Assembly (NCBI RefSeq): GCF_024053505.1 | Contig: NZ_JAMXQS010000007.1 | Span: 124,001-188,000 of the forward strand | Length of the DNA: 64,000 bases | Direction: 5' to 3' | From: Mesorhizobium liriopis | GTDB taxonomy: Bacteria; Pseudomonadota; Alphaproteobacteria; Rhizobiales; Rhizobiaceae | Part shown: positions 26,362 through 35,564 of the stretch, one piece after another | Position numbering within the stretch: the first letter of the stretch is position 1 | How the letters are laid out: each line of letters starts with the position of its first letter | Translations under genes and position numbers: made by a program | Notes under the pieces: model-generated | The model's input: the letters and a program-made list of their open reading frames with translations, nothing else | Database searches by the model: none | What the model was told of the DNA's origin: nothing

Positions 26362-27132
26362 ATGAGCGAAGCCAGCAGGCAGGGGGAGCGCGCACCGACG
26401 GGGCTGATCAGCAGCCTCGCGAACCCGACGCGCTTTCTCCAACTGTCCGGCCGCATCCTGCCTTGGCTTATCGCACTCGCGATCACGGTGACCGTCGCCG
26501 GGCTCGTGCTCGGCTTTCTGGCGCCCGAAGACTACCAGCAGGGCACCACCGTGCGGATCATGTATATCCACGTGCCCTTCGCCTGGTTGTCCATGCTCTG
26601 CTACACGGTGATGGCGTGTTCCGCGCTCGGCACGCTGATCTGGCGCCATCCCCTTGCGGATGTGGCGCTGAGGGCCGCGGCTCCGATCGGCGCCGTTTTC
26701 ACCGCGCTTGCACTGGCCACCGGCTCGATCTGGGGCAAGCCGATGTGGGGGACGTGGTGGGTGTGGGATGCGCGGCTCACCTCCGTCTTCGTGCTTTTCC
26801 TGATGTATCTCGGGCTGATCGCGCTCAACCGTGCGCTCGACGACCCCGGCCGGGCCGCGCGCGTGGTGGCGGTTCTGACCCTGGTCGGCTTCGTCAATAT
26901 CCCGATCATCAAGTTCTCGGTCGAGTGGTGGAACACGCTGCACCAGGGCGCGTCCGTGTTCCGCATGGATGGGCCGACGGTCGATCCCTCGATGCTCGTG
27001 CCGCTGCTGGTTTCCGCCACCGGCTTCTCGCTGCTGTTCTTCGCGCTGCATCTGGCCGCGATGCGCGTCGAGATCTGGCGGCGCCGCGTTGCCGCCATGC
27101 GCCGGGTCGCGGCACGCCGGGCAGGGGGGTAG
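26362..27132 (+). CDS. ccmC: Heme exporter/lyase component CcmC
   Basis: A 256-residue protein with six membrane spans and the tryptophan-rich heme-binding motif WGKPMWGTWWVWDARLTS, flanked by conserved periplasmic histidines (YIHVPFAW and WWNTLHQGAS). CcmC binds heme and, with CcmD, attaches it to CcmE for cytochrome c maturation (System I). The ATG at 26362 gives the family's usual N-terminus; the ribosome-binding site is weak. ccmD and ccmG follow, but ccmA and ccmB are not upstream; choV is. Confidence 0.95.
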   Translation: MSEASRQGERAPTGLISSLANPTRFLQLSGRILPWLIALAITVTVAGLVLGFLAPEDYQQGTTVRIMYIHVPFAWLSMLCYTVMACSALGTLIWRHPLADVALRAAAPIGAVFTALALATGSIWGKPMWGTWWVWDARLTSVFVLFLMYLGLIALNRALDDPGRAARVVAVLTLVGFVNIPIIKFSVEWWNTLHQGASVFRMDGPTVDPSMLVPLLVSATGFSLLFFALHLAAMRVEIWRRRVAAMRRVAARRAGG

Positions 27133-27134
27133 GC

Positions 27135-27293
27135 GTGGACCGGCACGACCTCTTCGTTCTGGCGGCCTATGGGGTGGCCTTTCTCGGCATTGCCGGCCTG
27201 GCCCTCTGGGTCGCGATCGACGGCCGCCTGCGCCGCAGGGAGCTTGCCGCGCTCGACGCGCAGGGTGTCAGGCGCCGGTCGAACGCGCGATGA
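27135..27293 (+). CDS. ccmD: Heme exporter protein CcmD
   Basis: A 52-residue protein with one membrane span (FVLAAYGVAFLGIAGLALWVAI) followed by a basic cytoplasmic tail (DGRLRRRELAALD), the CcmD pattern. It stabilises CcmC and helps release holo-CcmE. The start is GTG at 27135, 2 bp after the ccmC stop, with AGGGGGGT just upstream in the ccmC coding end. The stop overlaps the ccmG ATG (ATGA). It is short enough to be missed by routine gene finding. Confidence 0.9.
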   Translation: MDRHDLFVLAAYGVAFLGIAGLALWVAIDGRLRRRELAALDAQGVRRRSNAR

Positions 27294-27862
27294 CGGAAAC
27301 GCATGACGCGTCGCCACGGCGCATCCGCCCGCTGCTGCTTCTGCCGTTCCTGCTCTTTGCCGGGCTGGCAGCGCTGTTTCTGGCGCAGCTTCTGTCGGGC
27401 CGTGATGCCGCGACCATTCCGTCCGCGCTGATCGGTGCGCCTGCGCCCAACGACCCGCTTCCCGCCCTCGAAGGGGCCGGCCTGCCCGGTTTCGAGCCCG
27501 CGCGCTTCAAGGGGCGCGTGACGCTGGTGAATGTCTGGGCCTCGTGGTGCGCGCCCTGCCGCGAGGAGCATCCGCTGCTCCTCGAACTCGCGCGCGACCC
27601 GCGCGTCACCATCGCCGGCATCAACTACAAGGACCAGGGCCCGAAGGCGCTGGGCTTCCTGCGTGAACTCGGCAATCCGTTTCGCGAGATCGGCGTCGAT
27701 CCGGCGGGCCGGGCGGCGATCGACTGGGGCGTGTATGGCGTGCCGGAAAGTTTCGTGGTGGGGAAGGATGGGACGATCCTGTTCAAGCATGTCGGACCGC
27801 TGACAAAGGAGAGTTTGCGGGGCGAGGTGATGCTGGCAATCGAGAAGGCGCTGGCGGGGTAG
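27290..27862 (+). CDS. ccmG: Thiol:disulfide interchange protein CcmG/DsbE
   Basis: A 190-residue periplasmic thioredoxin-like protein anchored by an N-terminal span (LLLLPFLLFAGLAALFLAQLL). The redox motif is WASWCAPCREEHP, and VYGVPESFVV holds the cis-proline loop. It reduces the CXXCH cysteines of apocytochrome c before heme attachment. It is the last gene of ccmCDG and is followed by a family B repeat. Confidence 0.95.
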   Translation: MTETHDASPRRIRPLLLLPFLLFAGLAALFLAQLLSGRDAATIPSALIGAPAPNDPLPALEGAGLPGFEPARFKGRVTLVNVWASWCAPCREEHPLLLELARDPRVTIAGINYKDQGPKALGFLRELGNPFREIGVDPAGRAAIDWGVYGVPESFVVGKDGTILFKHVGPLTKESLRGEVMLAIEKALAG

Positions 27863-27904
27863 GCGTGCTGTGGCGCTGGGGTAGCAGGCGTCGTGTTTGG
27901 TATC

Positions 27905-28060
27905 GACGTCACCCCCACCCCTTACCCCTCCCCACAAGGGGGAGGGGGTCGCCAACCTCTCATCATCCTCTCTAAGCTCGGCGCCAAGCTTCGCGAGCTT
28001 TCTCGACAATAACGTCCTCCCCTCCCACCTGTGGGGAGGGGTAAGGGGTGGGGGTGGCGT
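27905..28060. repeat. Intergenic palindromic repeat, family B (third copy)
   Basis: The arms GACGTCACCCCCACCCC.. (27905-27936) and ..GGGGTGGGGGTGGCGTC (28029-28060) are inverted copies of about 32 bp differing at few positions, around a 92-bp centre with CTAAGCTCGGCGCCAAGCTT. It is the best-preserved copy and fills most of the gap between ccmG and the DUF2332 gene. Confidence 0.75.
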
Positions 28061-28151
28061 CTCCGCTCGCATTGCTGACCCACACAACCTCTTCCAAAAA
28101 ATCCCCTTAACCAAATTCCGCTAGACTGCTTCTGACCAAAGCGGGGACCAG

Positions 28152-29204
28152 TTGGCGGATCGGGGCACTATCGCGGAGCATTTCGAGGCGCAGGCGCAGG
28201 CCTGCGAACGGCTCGGCTCGCCTTTCACCGCAGGCCTCTGCCGCGCGGTGATCGCTGCGTTGGACGAGAGCACCGAGACGGGCCGGCGCGTTCTGGGCTG
28301 GGATGGCGACCCGAATGCCGATGCGTTGGCCTTGCGCCTGTGCGGCGGGCTTCATGCGCTCGTGCTCAACCAGCGCGATCCGGTTCTGTCGGCCGCTTTT
28401 CCGCCGCGCGCGGCCAATGCCTTCATCCTGCGGGCGCTTCTGCCAGCCACGTTCCGCAACCATGACCGCGCCTTGTCGCGCGCGCTCGACAGCCCGCCCC
28501 AGACCAACGAAGTGGGGCGCTCGGCGATGCTGCTGCCGGGCCTGCTTCTGCTGTCGCGCGAATGGAACCTGCCATTGGCGCTTCACGAGATCGGTTCGAG
28601 TGCCGGGCTCAATCTCTGTCTCGACCGGTTCCATTACCAGTACGGCGAACAGGCATGGGGCGACCCGCAATCGGCCGTGCAACTCGCGCCCGAATTGCTG
28701 GCCGAGCCCGTGCCGCTCGAGGGGGACCTGCGCATCGTCAGCCGGCAGGGCAGCGACCGTGCGCCGGTCTCGCTCTTCGTGCCCGAGCAGGTCACGCGCC
28801 TGCGCTCGTTCGTGTGGCCCGACCAGACGGCGCGGCTCGAACGGCTCGATGCGGCGGTGGGCATCGCGCAGGAAGAGCGCGTGCGGGTGCGTCGCGCCGA
28901 GGCGACGGATGCCGTGCGGCGCATGCTTTCAGAGCGCAAGAGCGGTGAGGGCACCGTGCTGATGCATTCGGTGGTCTGGCAATATCTGCCCGAGGAAACG
29001 CGGCAGGCGATCGTGGAACTGATGGTCGAGGCGGGGGAAGGGGCCAGCGCGGACAGGCCGCTTGCATGGCTCCGGATGGAGCCGGCCAGCGCACCCGCCG
29101 GCACTGAGCCTTTCGCCGCGCTGACGCTCACCACATGGCCGGGCGCGAAGACGCGTCATCTGGCGGATTGCGACTTCCACGGCCGCTGGATCGCGTGGAA
29201 GTAG
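28152..29204 (+). CDS. DUF2332 family protein
   Basis: The 350-residue cytoplasmic protein begins IAEHFEAQAQACERLGSPFTAGLC and contains HEIGSSAGLNLCLDRFHYQY, both characteristic of DUF2332. The GSSAGLNL loop resembles a methyltransferase-like nucleotide loop, but no activity is known. The only start in register with the family N-terminus is TTG at 28152, with GCGGGGA 6 bp upstream. There is no operon partner: a repeat lies before it and the DUF1127 gene faces it. Confidence 0.75.
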   Translation: MADRGTIAEHFEAQAQACERLGSPFTAGLCRAVIAALDESTETGRRVLGWDGDPNADALALRLCGGLHALVLNQRDPVLSAAFPPRAANAFILRALLPATFRNHDRALSRALDSPPQTNEVGRSAMLLPGLLLLSREWNLPLALHEIGSSAGLNLCLDRFHYQYGEQAWGDPQSAVQLAPELLAEPVPLEGDLRIVSRQGSDRAPVSLFVPEQVTRLRSFVWPDQTARLERLDAAVGIAQEERVRVRRAEATDAVRRMLSERKSGEGTVLMHSVVWQYLPEETRQAIVELMVEAGEGASADRPLAWLRMEPASAPAGTEPFAALTLTTWPGAKTRHLADCDFHGRWIAWK

Positions 29205-29273
29205 ACCTGCCCAACGGTTTCGCCTCGTTGCGTATTGGCTGGCTGACCGAACCAGTCTTGATCCTGGCACCAG

Positions 29274-29313
29274 AAACAAAACGGCCCCGAAGGCGATGTG
29301 CCTTCGAGGCCGT
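29274..29313 (-). terminator. Terminator of the DUF1127 gene
   Basis: On the minus strand, ACGGCC..GAAGGC pairs with GCCTTC..GGCCGT, followed by TTTTGTTT. It lies 30 bp downstream of the DUF1127 stop. Confidence 0.75.
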
Positions 29314-29344
29314 CTAGTTTGGGAAATTAAGTTACGGGCCGATA

Positions 29345-29515
29345 TCAGGCGCCGTAGACCTCGCGGTAGGCGTCGCGCAGCATCTGGCCACGGTCGGCGC
29401 GCAGGTCGGAGATGTCACGGCTGGACATGCCGACGATTTCATTCACGAGGCGGTTGTAGCGGCGGCGCTTTTCCATACGGTCCTGAGCACCGGCGAGAAG
29501 ACGAGAGATCATCAT
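29345..29515 (-). CDS. DUF1127 small basic protein
   Basis: A 56-residue, arginine-rich protein. The C-terminal half (YNRLVNEIVGMSSRDISDLRADRGQMLRDAYREVYG) is the DUF1127 motif. Small DUF1127 proteins in Agrobacterium and relatives influence phosphate, carbon and RNA-related regulation. AAGGGG precedes the ATG. It is flanked by its own promoter (29585-29613) and terminator (29274-29313), so it is a single-gene unit. Confidence 0.85.
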   Translation of the reverse strand: MMISRLLAGAQDRMEKRRRYNRLVNEIVGMSSRDISDLRADRGQMLRDAYREVYGA

Positions 29516-29584
29516 GTTACCCCTTGATGTTGGAGCCCTTGGCACCCTTGCCGCCGGCCCAGTTGTTCCTCCCTGTCGCTGGGT

Positions 29585-29613
29585 AATATGAATCGATTAG
29601 TGCTGCGCCGCAA
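29585..29613 (-). promoter_or_regulatory. Promoter of the DUF1127 gene
   Basis: On the minus strand, TTGCGG (29608-29613) and CATATT (29585-29590) have a 17-bp spacer, about 70 bp upstream of the start codon. Confidence 0.45.
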
Positions 29614-29694
29614 TGTGAGATGCTGCAACGCAGCAATGCACAGTTTGCAAGCCTCGCTTAAACGCTGTGCAACCTTAACGGACTGGAAAGCCAC

Positions 29695-30348
29695 TCATGC
29701 CTCGGGCTTCTCTTCCACCGTGTGGCGCATGATCAGCGGCAGCTGGGTCAGCGTGAAGAGAAGCGTGATAGGCATCACGCCGACCACCTTGAAGAGCGCC
29801 CAGAACTCTTCGGAAAAATTGCGCCAGATCACCTCGTTGAGAACGGCGAGGAAGAAGAAGAACAGGCCCCAGCGGAAGGACAGCTTCCGCCAGCCTTCGG
29901 CATCGAGCGAAAAGGCCGAGTCGAACACATAGGCCAGAAGCGAGCGCTTGAAGACCAGCCCGCCGAGCAACACCGCGCCGAACAGGGCGTTGATGATGGT
30001 CGGCTTCATGAAGGCGAAGACCTTGTCCTGAAGGTAGAGCGCCAGCGCCCCGAACACGAAGACCACCACGGCGGATACCAGCGGCATGACGGGCAGCGAA
30101 CGCGTCAGCACCCAGGATACGCTGAGCGAGATGGCGGTCGCGGCCATGAAGAAAGCGGTGGCGAGCAGGATCGGTTCGCCGAACGCAGCCAATGCCGGAA
30201 ACTTCTCCGTCAGCCATGCGCCGCGCAGGGTCACGAACAGGAAGACGAGGCCTGGACCCATTTCGAGCGCGAATTTCAGCGCGGGACTGACCTTCTCGCG
30301 CTTGCGCGGGTCGGTGGGCTCGCGCTCGATGATCGGCTGCTCGGCCAT
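29695..30348 (-). CDS. yciB: Inner-membrane septation protein A (YciB/IspZ)
   Basis: A 217-residue protein with five to six membrane spans; [16 protein letters not shown] near the start, [26 protein letters not shown] and [28 protein letters not shown] are conserved YciB segments. In enteric bacteria YciB links envelope synthesis and septation. Its start shares a base with the ftsY stop (TGATG), so the genes are coupled. The septation A-ftsY-mtaB-dapF order is typical of Rhizobiales. Confidence 0.9.
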   Translation of the reverse strand: MAEQPIIEREPTDPRKREKVSPALKFALEMGPGLVFLFVTLRGAWLTEKFPALAAFGEPILLATAFFMAATAISLSVSWVLTRSLPVMPLVSAVVVFVFGALALYLQDKVFAFMKPTIINALFGAVLLGGLVFKRSLLAYVFDSAFSLDAEGWRKLSFRWGLFFFFLAVLNEVIWRNFSEEFWALFKVVGVMPITLLFTLTQLPLIMRHTVEEKPEA

Positions 30349-31847
30349 CAGGCAAGGCTCCCGGCAATCGCACGCGCGAAGTCGCGCGCCTTGAAGGGTT
30401 CGAGATCGTCCACGCCTTCGCCCACGCCGATGAAATAAACGGGCAGCTTGTGGCGCGCGGCGATGTTGACGAGGATGCCGCCGCGCGCGGTGCCGTCGAG
30501 CTTGGTCATCACCAATCCGTTCACGCCCGCCACATTGCGGAAGATCTCCACCTGATTGAGCGCGTTCTGGCCCGTCGTCGCGTCGAGCGTCTGAAGCACG
30601 GTATGCGGCGCGTCGGGGTCGAGCTTCTTCAACACGCGGACCACCTTTTCGAGCTCGGCCATCAGCTCGGCCTTGTTCTGAAGCCGTCCGGCGGTGTCGA
30701 TGATGAGCACATCGGAGCCGGCTTCTTTGGCCTTTTCGAAGGCTTCGAAGGCGAGGCCCGCCGCATCCGCGCCGAGGCGCGTCGAGACGACCGGTGCGCC
30801 GGTGCGCTCGCCCCAGATCTTCAGCTGCTCGATGGCGGCCGCGCGGAACGTGTCGCCGGCGGCCAGCATCACGGACAGGCCGCCTGCGGTCAGCTTCGCC
30901 GCGAGCTTGCCGATGGTGGTGGTCTTGCCGGTGCCGTTGACGCCGACCACGAGGATCACGTGCGGGCGGTGGCTCATGTCGAGTTCGAGGGGCTTGGCGA
31001 CCGGATCGAGCACGCGCACCATCTCGTCGGCCATGACCTGGCGCACCTGGGCTTCGGTGGTCTGGAAGCCGTAGCGGCCCGATGCCAGCGCGTCGGAAAT
31101 GCGGAGCGCCGTATCGGCGCCGAGATCGGCGCGGATCAGGACCTCTTCCAGTTCCTCGACGATCTCTTCGGTCAGGCGGCCCTTCGTGAAGACGCCGGAC
31201 AGGTTGCCGCTGAGTTCACGCGAGGAGCGTTGCAGGCCGGCGCGCATGCGCTGGAGCCAGCCGGTGGGGGCGGCAGCCGGCGAAAGGGCCGCCACCTCGC
31301 CTTGGCGTTCCACGGACTGGCCGACGCTGACGCGGCCAGCGAAACGCGGCTCCGCCGGTGGGATGGGCGCAGGCGAGATGGGCGCAGGCGAGATGGGCGC
31401 CGGCGCAGTAAAGCTGGGCTCTGGCGCGATCTCGCTCGCGATCGGGTCGCTCATCACCGTCGGCGGCTGGCGCAAGGGCGGCTGCACTTCCGCCGGCGGC
31501 AGGTCGGTCAGCGGATAATTTGGCTGGGCGGGCGAGGTGTCGGGGATTTCCGGCGCAGGTGCGGGCGGCACCTCGACGGGTGTCTGAGGCACTTCCACAG
31601 GAGGCGTTGCGGGAACCTCGGGCTGCGGCGTCGGGATTTCGGGCGGTGCCGCGGGCGTCTCGGGTGCCGGTGCAGGCTGCTCGGGCGCCGGGATTTCCGG
31701 CGCGGGTTGAGGGGCGGGCTCCGGCGCGGGCGCGGGCGGGGTTTCGGGCGCGGGCTCGGCGGGAACCTCGGCAGGCGGCAGCGGCTCCTGCGGCTCTTCC
31801 GCTTTGGGTCCGAAGGAAAAGACCTTCTTGAGGAAATCGAATGCCAT
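30348..31847 (-). CDS. ftsY: Signal recognition particle receptor FtsY
   Basis: The 499-residue protein has an SRP-type NG GTPase domain in its C-terminal 300 residues: [22 protein letters not shown] (G1), [22 protein letters not shown] (G3) and [10 protein letters not shown] (G4). It docks ribosome-SRP complexes at the membrane. The N-terminal 190 residues are an unusually long acidic/proline-rich tract (repeated PAPE-, PEIP- and PISPAPI-type units) following [13 protein letters not shown], an amphipathic membrane-targeting start. It is coupled to septation protein A downstream. Confidence 0.95.
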   Translation of the reverse strand: MAFDFLKKVFSFGPKAEEPQEPLPPAEVPAEPAPETPPAPAPEPAPQPAPEIPAPEQPAPAPETPAAPPEIPTPQPEVPATPPVEVPQTPVEVPPAPAPEIPDTSPAQPNYPLTDLPPAEVQPPLRQPPTVMSDPIASEIAPEPSFTAPAPISPAPISPAPIPPAEPRFAGRVSVGQSVERQGEVAALSPAAAPTGWLQRMRAGLQRSSRELSGNLSGVFTKGRLTEEIVEELEEVLIRADLGADTALRISDALASGRYGFQTTEAQVRQVMADEMVRVLDPVAKPLELDMSHRPHVILVVGVNGTGKTTTIGKLAAKLTAGGLSVMLAAGDTFRAAAIEQLKIWGERTGAPVVSTRLGADAAGLAFEAFEKAKEAGSDVLIIDTAGRLQNKAELMAELEKVVRVLKKLDPDAPHTVLQTLDATTGQNALNQVEIFRNVAGVNGLVMTKLDGTARGGILVNIAARHKLPVYFIGVGEGVDDLEPFKARDFARAIAGSLA

Positions 31848-31853
31848 CGGAAC

Positions 31854-33146
31854 TCAGGCCGCCGCGCGGGAATGAAGAGGAATGGCGAGAAGCTTCTCGC
31901 CGTCATGCGCGGTGATCCGCGCGTCCAGGATCGCGCCCGGCTCGCCGGTTTCGACGCCCACAAGCGTGAAGTTCTCGGCGCGGCCTATGCCATCGCGTTC
32001 GAGCAAAAGGCGCTGGGTGGTGCCGACCATGCTCGCGAGATGGCGGCGATAGGCGCGCTCGCCCGCCTCGCGCAGGTGTGCGGCGCGTTCCTTGACGAGT
32101 TCGCGCGGCAACTGCGGCATGCGCGCCGCCGGCGTGCCTTCGCGCGGCGAAAAGGGGAAGACGTGGAGAAAAGCGAGCCCGCATTCTTCCACGAGCTTCA
32201 CCGAGTTTTCGAACATTTCCTCGGTTTCGGTCGGAAAGCCGGCGATCAGGTCGGCGCCGAAGGCGATGCCGGGACGCGCGGCCCGCATATCCTCGCAGAA
32301 GCGGATGGCATCCATGCGGGAATGGCGGCGCTTCATGCGCTTGAGGATCATATCGTCGCCCGACTGGAGCGACAGATGCAGATGCGGCATCAGGCGCGGG
32401 TCGTTCGCGATGGCATCGCGCAGGTCCGGGTCGGCCTCGACGGAATCGATGGAGGACAGGCGCAGGCGCGGCAGTTCGGGGACGTTCCTGAGCACTGCCT
32501 TGACCAGCTTGCCGAGCGTCGGTGCGCCGGGAAGGTCTGCGCCGTAGCTCGTGGCATCGACGCCCGTCAGCACCACCTCCGCGTGGCCGTTGAGCGTGAT
32601 GCGGCGGATCTCTTCGACCGCCGCCCCCATCGGCACCGAGCGCGAAGGGCCGCGGCCGAAGGGGATGATGCAGAAGGTGCAGCGGTGGTCGCAGCCGTTC
32701 TGGATCTGCACGAAGGCGCGCGTGCGTCCTTCCACGGCAGCCACCATATGCGCCGCCGTTTCGCGGATGCTCATGATGTCGTCCACGCGCAGCTTCTCGG
32801 TGGAGTTCACGCCGAAATCGGGCAGGGCGCGATAGGAATGGGCTTTGAGCTTGTCCTCGTTGCCGATCACCAGATCGACTTCCGCCATCTCGGCGAAATT
32901 CTGGCCTTCGGTCTGCGCGGCGCAGCCGGTGACGATGATGCGCGCATCCGGGTTTTCGCGGCGCGCCTTGCGGATGGCCTGGCGCGCCTGGCGCACGGCT
33001 TCCGCCGTTACCGCGCAGGTGTTGAAGACGACCGCACCGCCTTCGAGCTCGCCCAAGCCGGCGCTCTCGGCCTCGCGGCGCATCACTTCGGATTCGTAGG
33101 TGTTGAGCCGGCAGCCGAAGGTGACGATGTCGAGACCCCGGCTCAC
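31854..33146 (-). CDS. mtaB: tRNA t6A37 methylthiotransferase MtaB
   Basis: A 430-residue radical-SAM enzyme that converts t6A37 to ms2t6A37 in tRNA. It has the N-terminal UPF0004 domain ([28 protein letters not shown], giving the auxiliary cluster cysteines), the radical-SAM motif [15 protein letters not shown], and a C-terminal TRAM region. The start is GTG at 33146, overlapping the dapF stop by four bases (GTGA). ftsY follows 6 bp after its end. Confidence 0.93.
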   Translation of the reverse strand: MSRGLDIVTFGCRLNTYESEVMRREAESAGLGELEGGAVVFNTCAVTAEAVRQARQAIRKARRENPDARIIVTGCAAQTEGQNFAEMAEVDLVIGNEDKLKAHSYRALPDFGVNSTEKLRVDDIMSIRETAAHMVAAVEGRTRAFVQIQNGCDHRCTFCIIPFGRGPSRSVPMGAAVEEIRRITLNGHAEVVLTGVDATSYGADLPGAPTLGKLVKAVLRNVPELPRLRLSSIDSVEADPDLRDAIANDPRLMPHLHLSLQSGDDMILKRMKRRHSRMDAIRFCEDMRAARPGIAFGADLIAGFPTETEEMFENSVKLVEECGLAFLHVFPFSPREGTPAARMPQLPRELVKERAAHLREAGERAYRRHLASMVGTTQRLLLERDGIGRAENFTLVGVETGEPGAILDARITAHDGEKLLAIPLHSRAAA

Positions 33147-34042
33147 GACGCCACCGCCTCGGCGTCCGCGCGCTCCCAAGCGCCGGTGGCGGGATCGAAG
33201 CGGCCGGAAAACTCCCACTCGGCCGGGCCGGTAAGGATCACATGATCATCAGTGCGCCATTCGACGAGAAGCTCACCGCCGGGGGCGACGACCGTGGCCG
33301 TGCGCTCCGTGCGGCCGGTGCGCGCTGCACAAGCGAGCGCGGCACAGGCCGCCGAACCGCAGGCGCGCGTGAGGCCGGCGCCGCGTTCCCAAGTGCGGAT
33401 CACGAGGCGCTCGGGCGATTGCACCTGCGCGATCGTGATGTTGGCGCGCTCGGGAAAGAGGGGATGGTTTTCGAGAAGCGGGCCGAAGCGGTCGAGCGCA
33501 TAGGACCAGACATCCTCATCGACCCAGAACACCGCATGCGGGTTGCCCATGGAGGCGACGGAGGGCGAGTGCAGCACGGGTGCGTCGATGGGGCCGATCT
33601 GGAGTTCGATCGCGCGGGTATCGCGGAATTCTTCGGCGAGCGGAATATCCTGCCAGCCGAAGCGGGGCGCGCCCATGTCGACGGCAATCAAGCCGTCACC
33701 GCGCACTTCTGCTGTGAGAATGCCGCTTTGCGTTTCGAAGGTGAAGCTCGAGCGCCCGTTTTCGGCAGCGAGTGCTTCCACCACGCAGCGCATGCCATTG
33801 CCGCAGGCGCCGGCCGCGGAGCCGTCGGCGTTCAGGATGCGGATGAAATAATCGGTGCCCGGCGTCTCAGCGTCATGGATCGCCATGATCTGATCGAAAT
33901 GCGTGGCGGGGTCGCCCGCGAGCGCAATCGCGGCCCCGGACGAAACGCGGGCCGTGCCTCCGCGCATGTCGGCCACGATGATTTCGTTGCCGAGGCCGTT
34001 CATCTTGGCGAAAGGGGCGGTGGGTTCGTGGGGCGCAGACAT
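33143..34042 (-). CDS. dapF: Diaminopimelate epimerase
   Basis: A 299-residue enzyme that interconverts LL- and meso-diaminopimelate for lysine and peptidoglycan synthesis. The two catalytic cysteines are in [15 protein letters not shown] (near residue 80) and [14 protein letters not shown] (near residue 230); [12 protein letters not shown] marks the N-terminus. It is the first gene of dapF-mtaB-ftsY-yciB and is coupled to mtaB. Confidence 0.97.
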   Translation of the reverse strand: MSAPHEPTAPFAKMNGLGNEIIVADMRGGTARVSSGAAIALAGDPATHFDQIMAIHDAETPGTDYFIRILNADGSAAGACGNGMRCVVEALAAENGRSSFTFETQSGILTAEVRGDGLIAVDMGAPRFGWQDIPLAEEFRDTRAIELQIGPIDAPVLHSPSVASMGNPHAVFWVDEDVWSYALDRFGPLLENHPLFPERANITIAQVQSPERLVIRTWERGAGLTRACGSAACAALACAARTGRTERTATVVAPGGELLVEWRTDDHVILTGPAEWEFSGRFDPATGAWERADAEAVAS

Positions 34043-34131
34043 CGTAACGCCGGGAGTCCTGTTCTTTTCCGGCGTCTATATGGCGGAAACGACTCCTGAA
34101 TACCAGCGCGAGCCCGCCGCTCTCCCTCCGA

Positions 34132-34314
34132 TCAGGTGATGGAGCCGGCGGCGAAGTAGAAGAGCAGGCCGATCAGGATGATGCCGATCACGAGAATGGC
34201 GAGCAGGATCTTGGCGCCGCCGCCGGCAATCCGCGACACGCCGCCGAAGCCGAGCCAGCCCGCGACCACCGCGACCACCGCGAGGATCAGGATCCATTTC
34301 ACCAAATCGCCCAT
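34132..34314 (-). CDS. DUF1328 small membrane protein
   Basis: A 60-residue protein with two hydrophobic spans (WILILAVVAVVAGWLGFGGVS and ILLAILVIGIILIGLLFYFA) and the FGGVSRIAGGGAKIL turn typical of DUF1328 (E. coli YtjA-like) proteins. The function is unknown; members are often stress-induced. Its ATG shares a base with the stop codon of the upstream MBL hydrolase. Confidence 0.85.
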   Translation of the reverse strand: MGDLVKWILILAVVAVVAGWLGFGGVSRIAGGGAKILLAILVIGIILIGLLFYFAAGSIT

Positions 34315-35363
34315 CAGGCTTCTCCACTCGTGACATGCTCTGCAGGGTGTTCGAGGGGAGGGATGTCCCAGCTTTCGCCCGCTTCCAGCGCACGAAAACG
34401 TGTGCGTGGGATATTGGCTCCATCGAGCTCCGCAAAAAGCATGTCGCGCGGCGCTTCGACGCCCTCGTTGGTCAATTGCACCATGCCCCAGTGGATGCCG
34501 ACCGCGTAAGCTGCGCCGCAAAGCTGGAAGGCCTTGACCGCCTCGTCCGGACCCTCATGCTGAGACGCCATGAACCAGCGCGGCTCATAGGCGCCGATGG
34601 GCAGGAGCGCCAGGCGGATCGGGCCGAAGCGCTCCGTGAGCCGCTCGAACGGGCGGCCGCCATCGAAGCCGGTATCGCCGGCAAAGAAGACGCGGGCACC
34701 ATGGCCTTCGATCATGAAGCCGCTCCACAATGCCATGCGGCGATCACCGATCCAGCGGGCCGACCAGTGATGGACCGGCGTGAGCGTGACGGAAAGGCCT
34801 GCCACTTCCACCCGCTCGTCCCAGTCGCGCGCGGCGATCCGCATCTTCGGGATGCTGGCATGGATGATGCTGTCATTGCCGAGCGGCGTGATCACCAGCG
34901 GGTCGTGCACTGCATGAAGCCGCTTCAGCGTCGGCATGTCCATGTGGTCGTAGTGATTGTGCGAGACGAGCACGCAGTGGATCGGCGGCAGATCCTCGAA
35001 GCTGATGCCAGGCGCGGTGACACGTGCGGGCCCTGCGAACGAGAAGGGCGAGACGCGGTCCGACCAGACCGGGTCGGAGAGGATGTTCACGCCGTCCATC
35101 TGGATCAGCGTCGAGGAGTGGCCGACCATGGTGATGCGCAGATCGGCAACCGATTTTGCCGGCTTGGCCTGCGGGAACGGGCTTGGCCGCGCCTTCGGCC
35201 ACCTCGCCCGCTCGGTCCAGAATTTGCGGTCGAAGATCTCGACGAAGGGCTTGGGCAGGGTGCCGTCCGGATTGAAGAAGCGGCTGCCGTCGTAATGGTC
35301 GCTGGGTGGCCCCTGATAATAGCGATTGGGCTTCGGCGTTCGGGAGCGAAACGGGTTCTTCAT
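34314..35363 (-). CDS. MBL-fold metallo-hydrolase (NAPE-PLD/UlaG-like)
   Basis: The 349-residue protein has the metallo-beta-lactamase motif VSHNHYDHMD and further ligands in PVHHWSARW and FFAGDTGFDGG. The N-terminal part (RYYQGPPSDHYDGSRFFNP) and the overall length match the group related to N-acyl-phosphatidylethanolamine phospholipase D. It is cytoplasmic with no signal peptide. The substrate is unknown; a phosphodiester or lipid is possible. It is coupled by a TGATG overlap to the DUF1328 gene. Confidence 0.85.
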   Translation of the reverse strand: MKNPFRSRTPKPNRYYQGPPSDHYDGSRFFNPDGTLPKPFVEIFDRKFWTERARWPKARPSPFPQAKPAKSVADLRITMVGHSSTLIQMDGVNILSDPVWSDRVSPFSFAGPARVTAPGISFEDLPPIHCVLVSHNHYDHMDMPTLKRLHAVHDPLVITPLGNDSIIHASIPKMRIAARDWDERVEVAGLSVTLTPVHHWSARWIGDRRMALWSGFMIEGHGARVFFAGDTGFDGGRPFERLTERFGPIRLALLPIGAYEPRWFMASQHEGPDEAVKAFQLCGAAYAVGIHWGMVQLTNEGVEAPRDMLFAELDGANIPRTRFRALEAGESWDIPPLEHPAEHVTSGEA

Positions 35364-35564
35364 CGCCTGCGCAAATAGGGTCGCGCGGCCAGCACTCCAA
35401 GTTGCGGCAATCAGGCAACACAGCCTGCCTCAAAACGGTCAAGCCGCCCGTGTTTGTTAACCCTGTCCTGTTGTCTTCAACTCCGATTCGGCAGAGATGT
35501 CGTGCTATCCATGCCCGGCTTCGGGTGAACCATGCGGAGTTCCGAGGCTCCGCCGGAGGACTGA

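Noticed and set aside
24766-27051. 761-codon open frame opposite choW-choV-ccmC
   Set aside because: It crosses three well-supported genes on the other strand and is full of Gly/Arg/His runs typical of shadow frames.
30450-33245. 931-codon open frame opposite ftsY and mtaB
   Set aside because: Same reason: it spans two clear genes and its Gly/Arg-rich repeats mirror the FtsY Pro/Glu region read in reverse.
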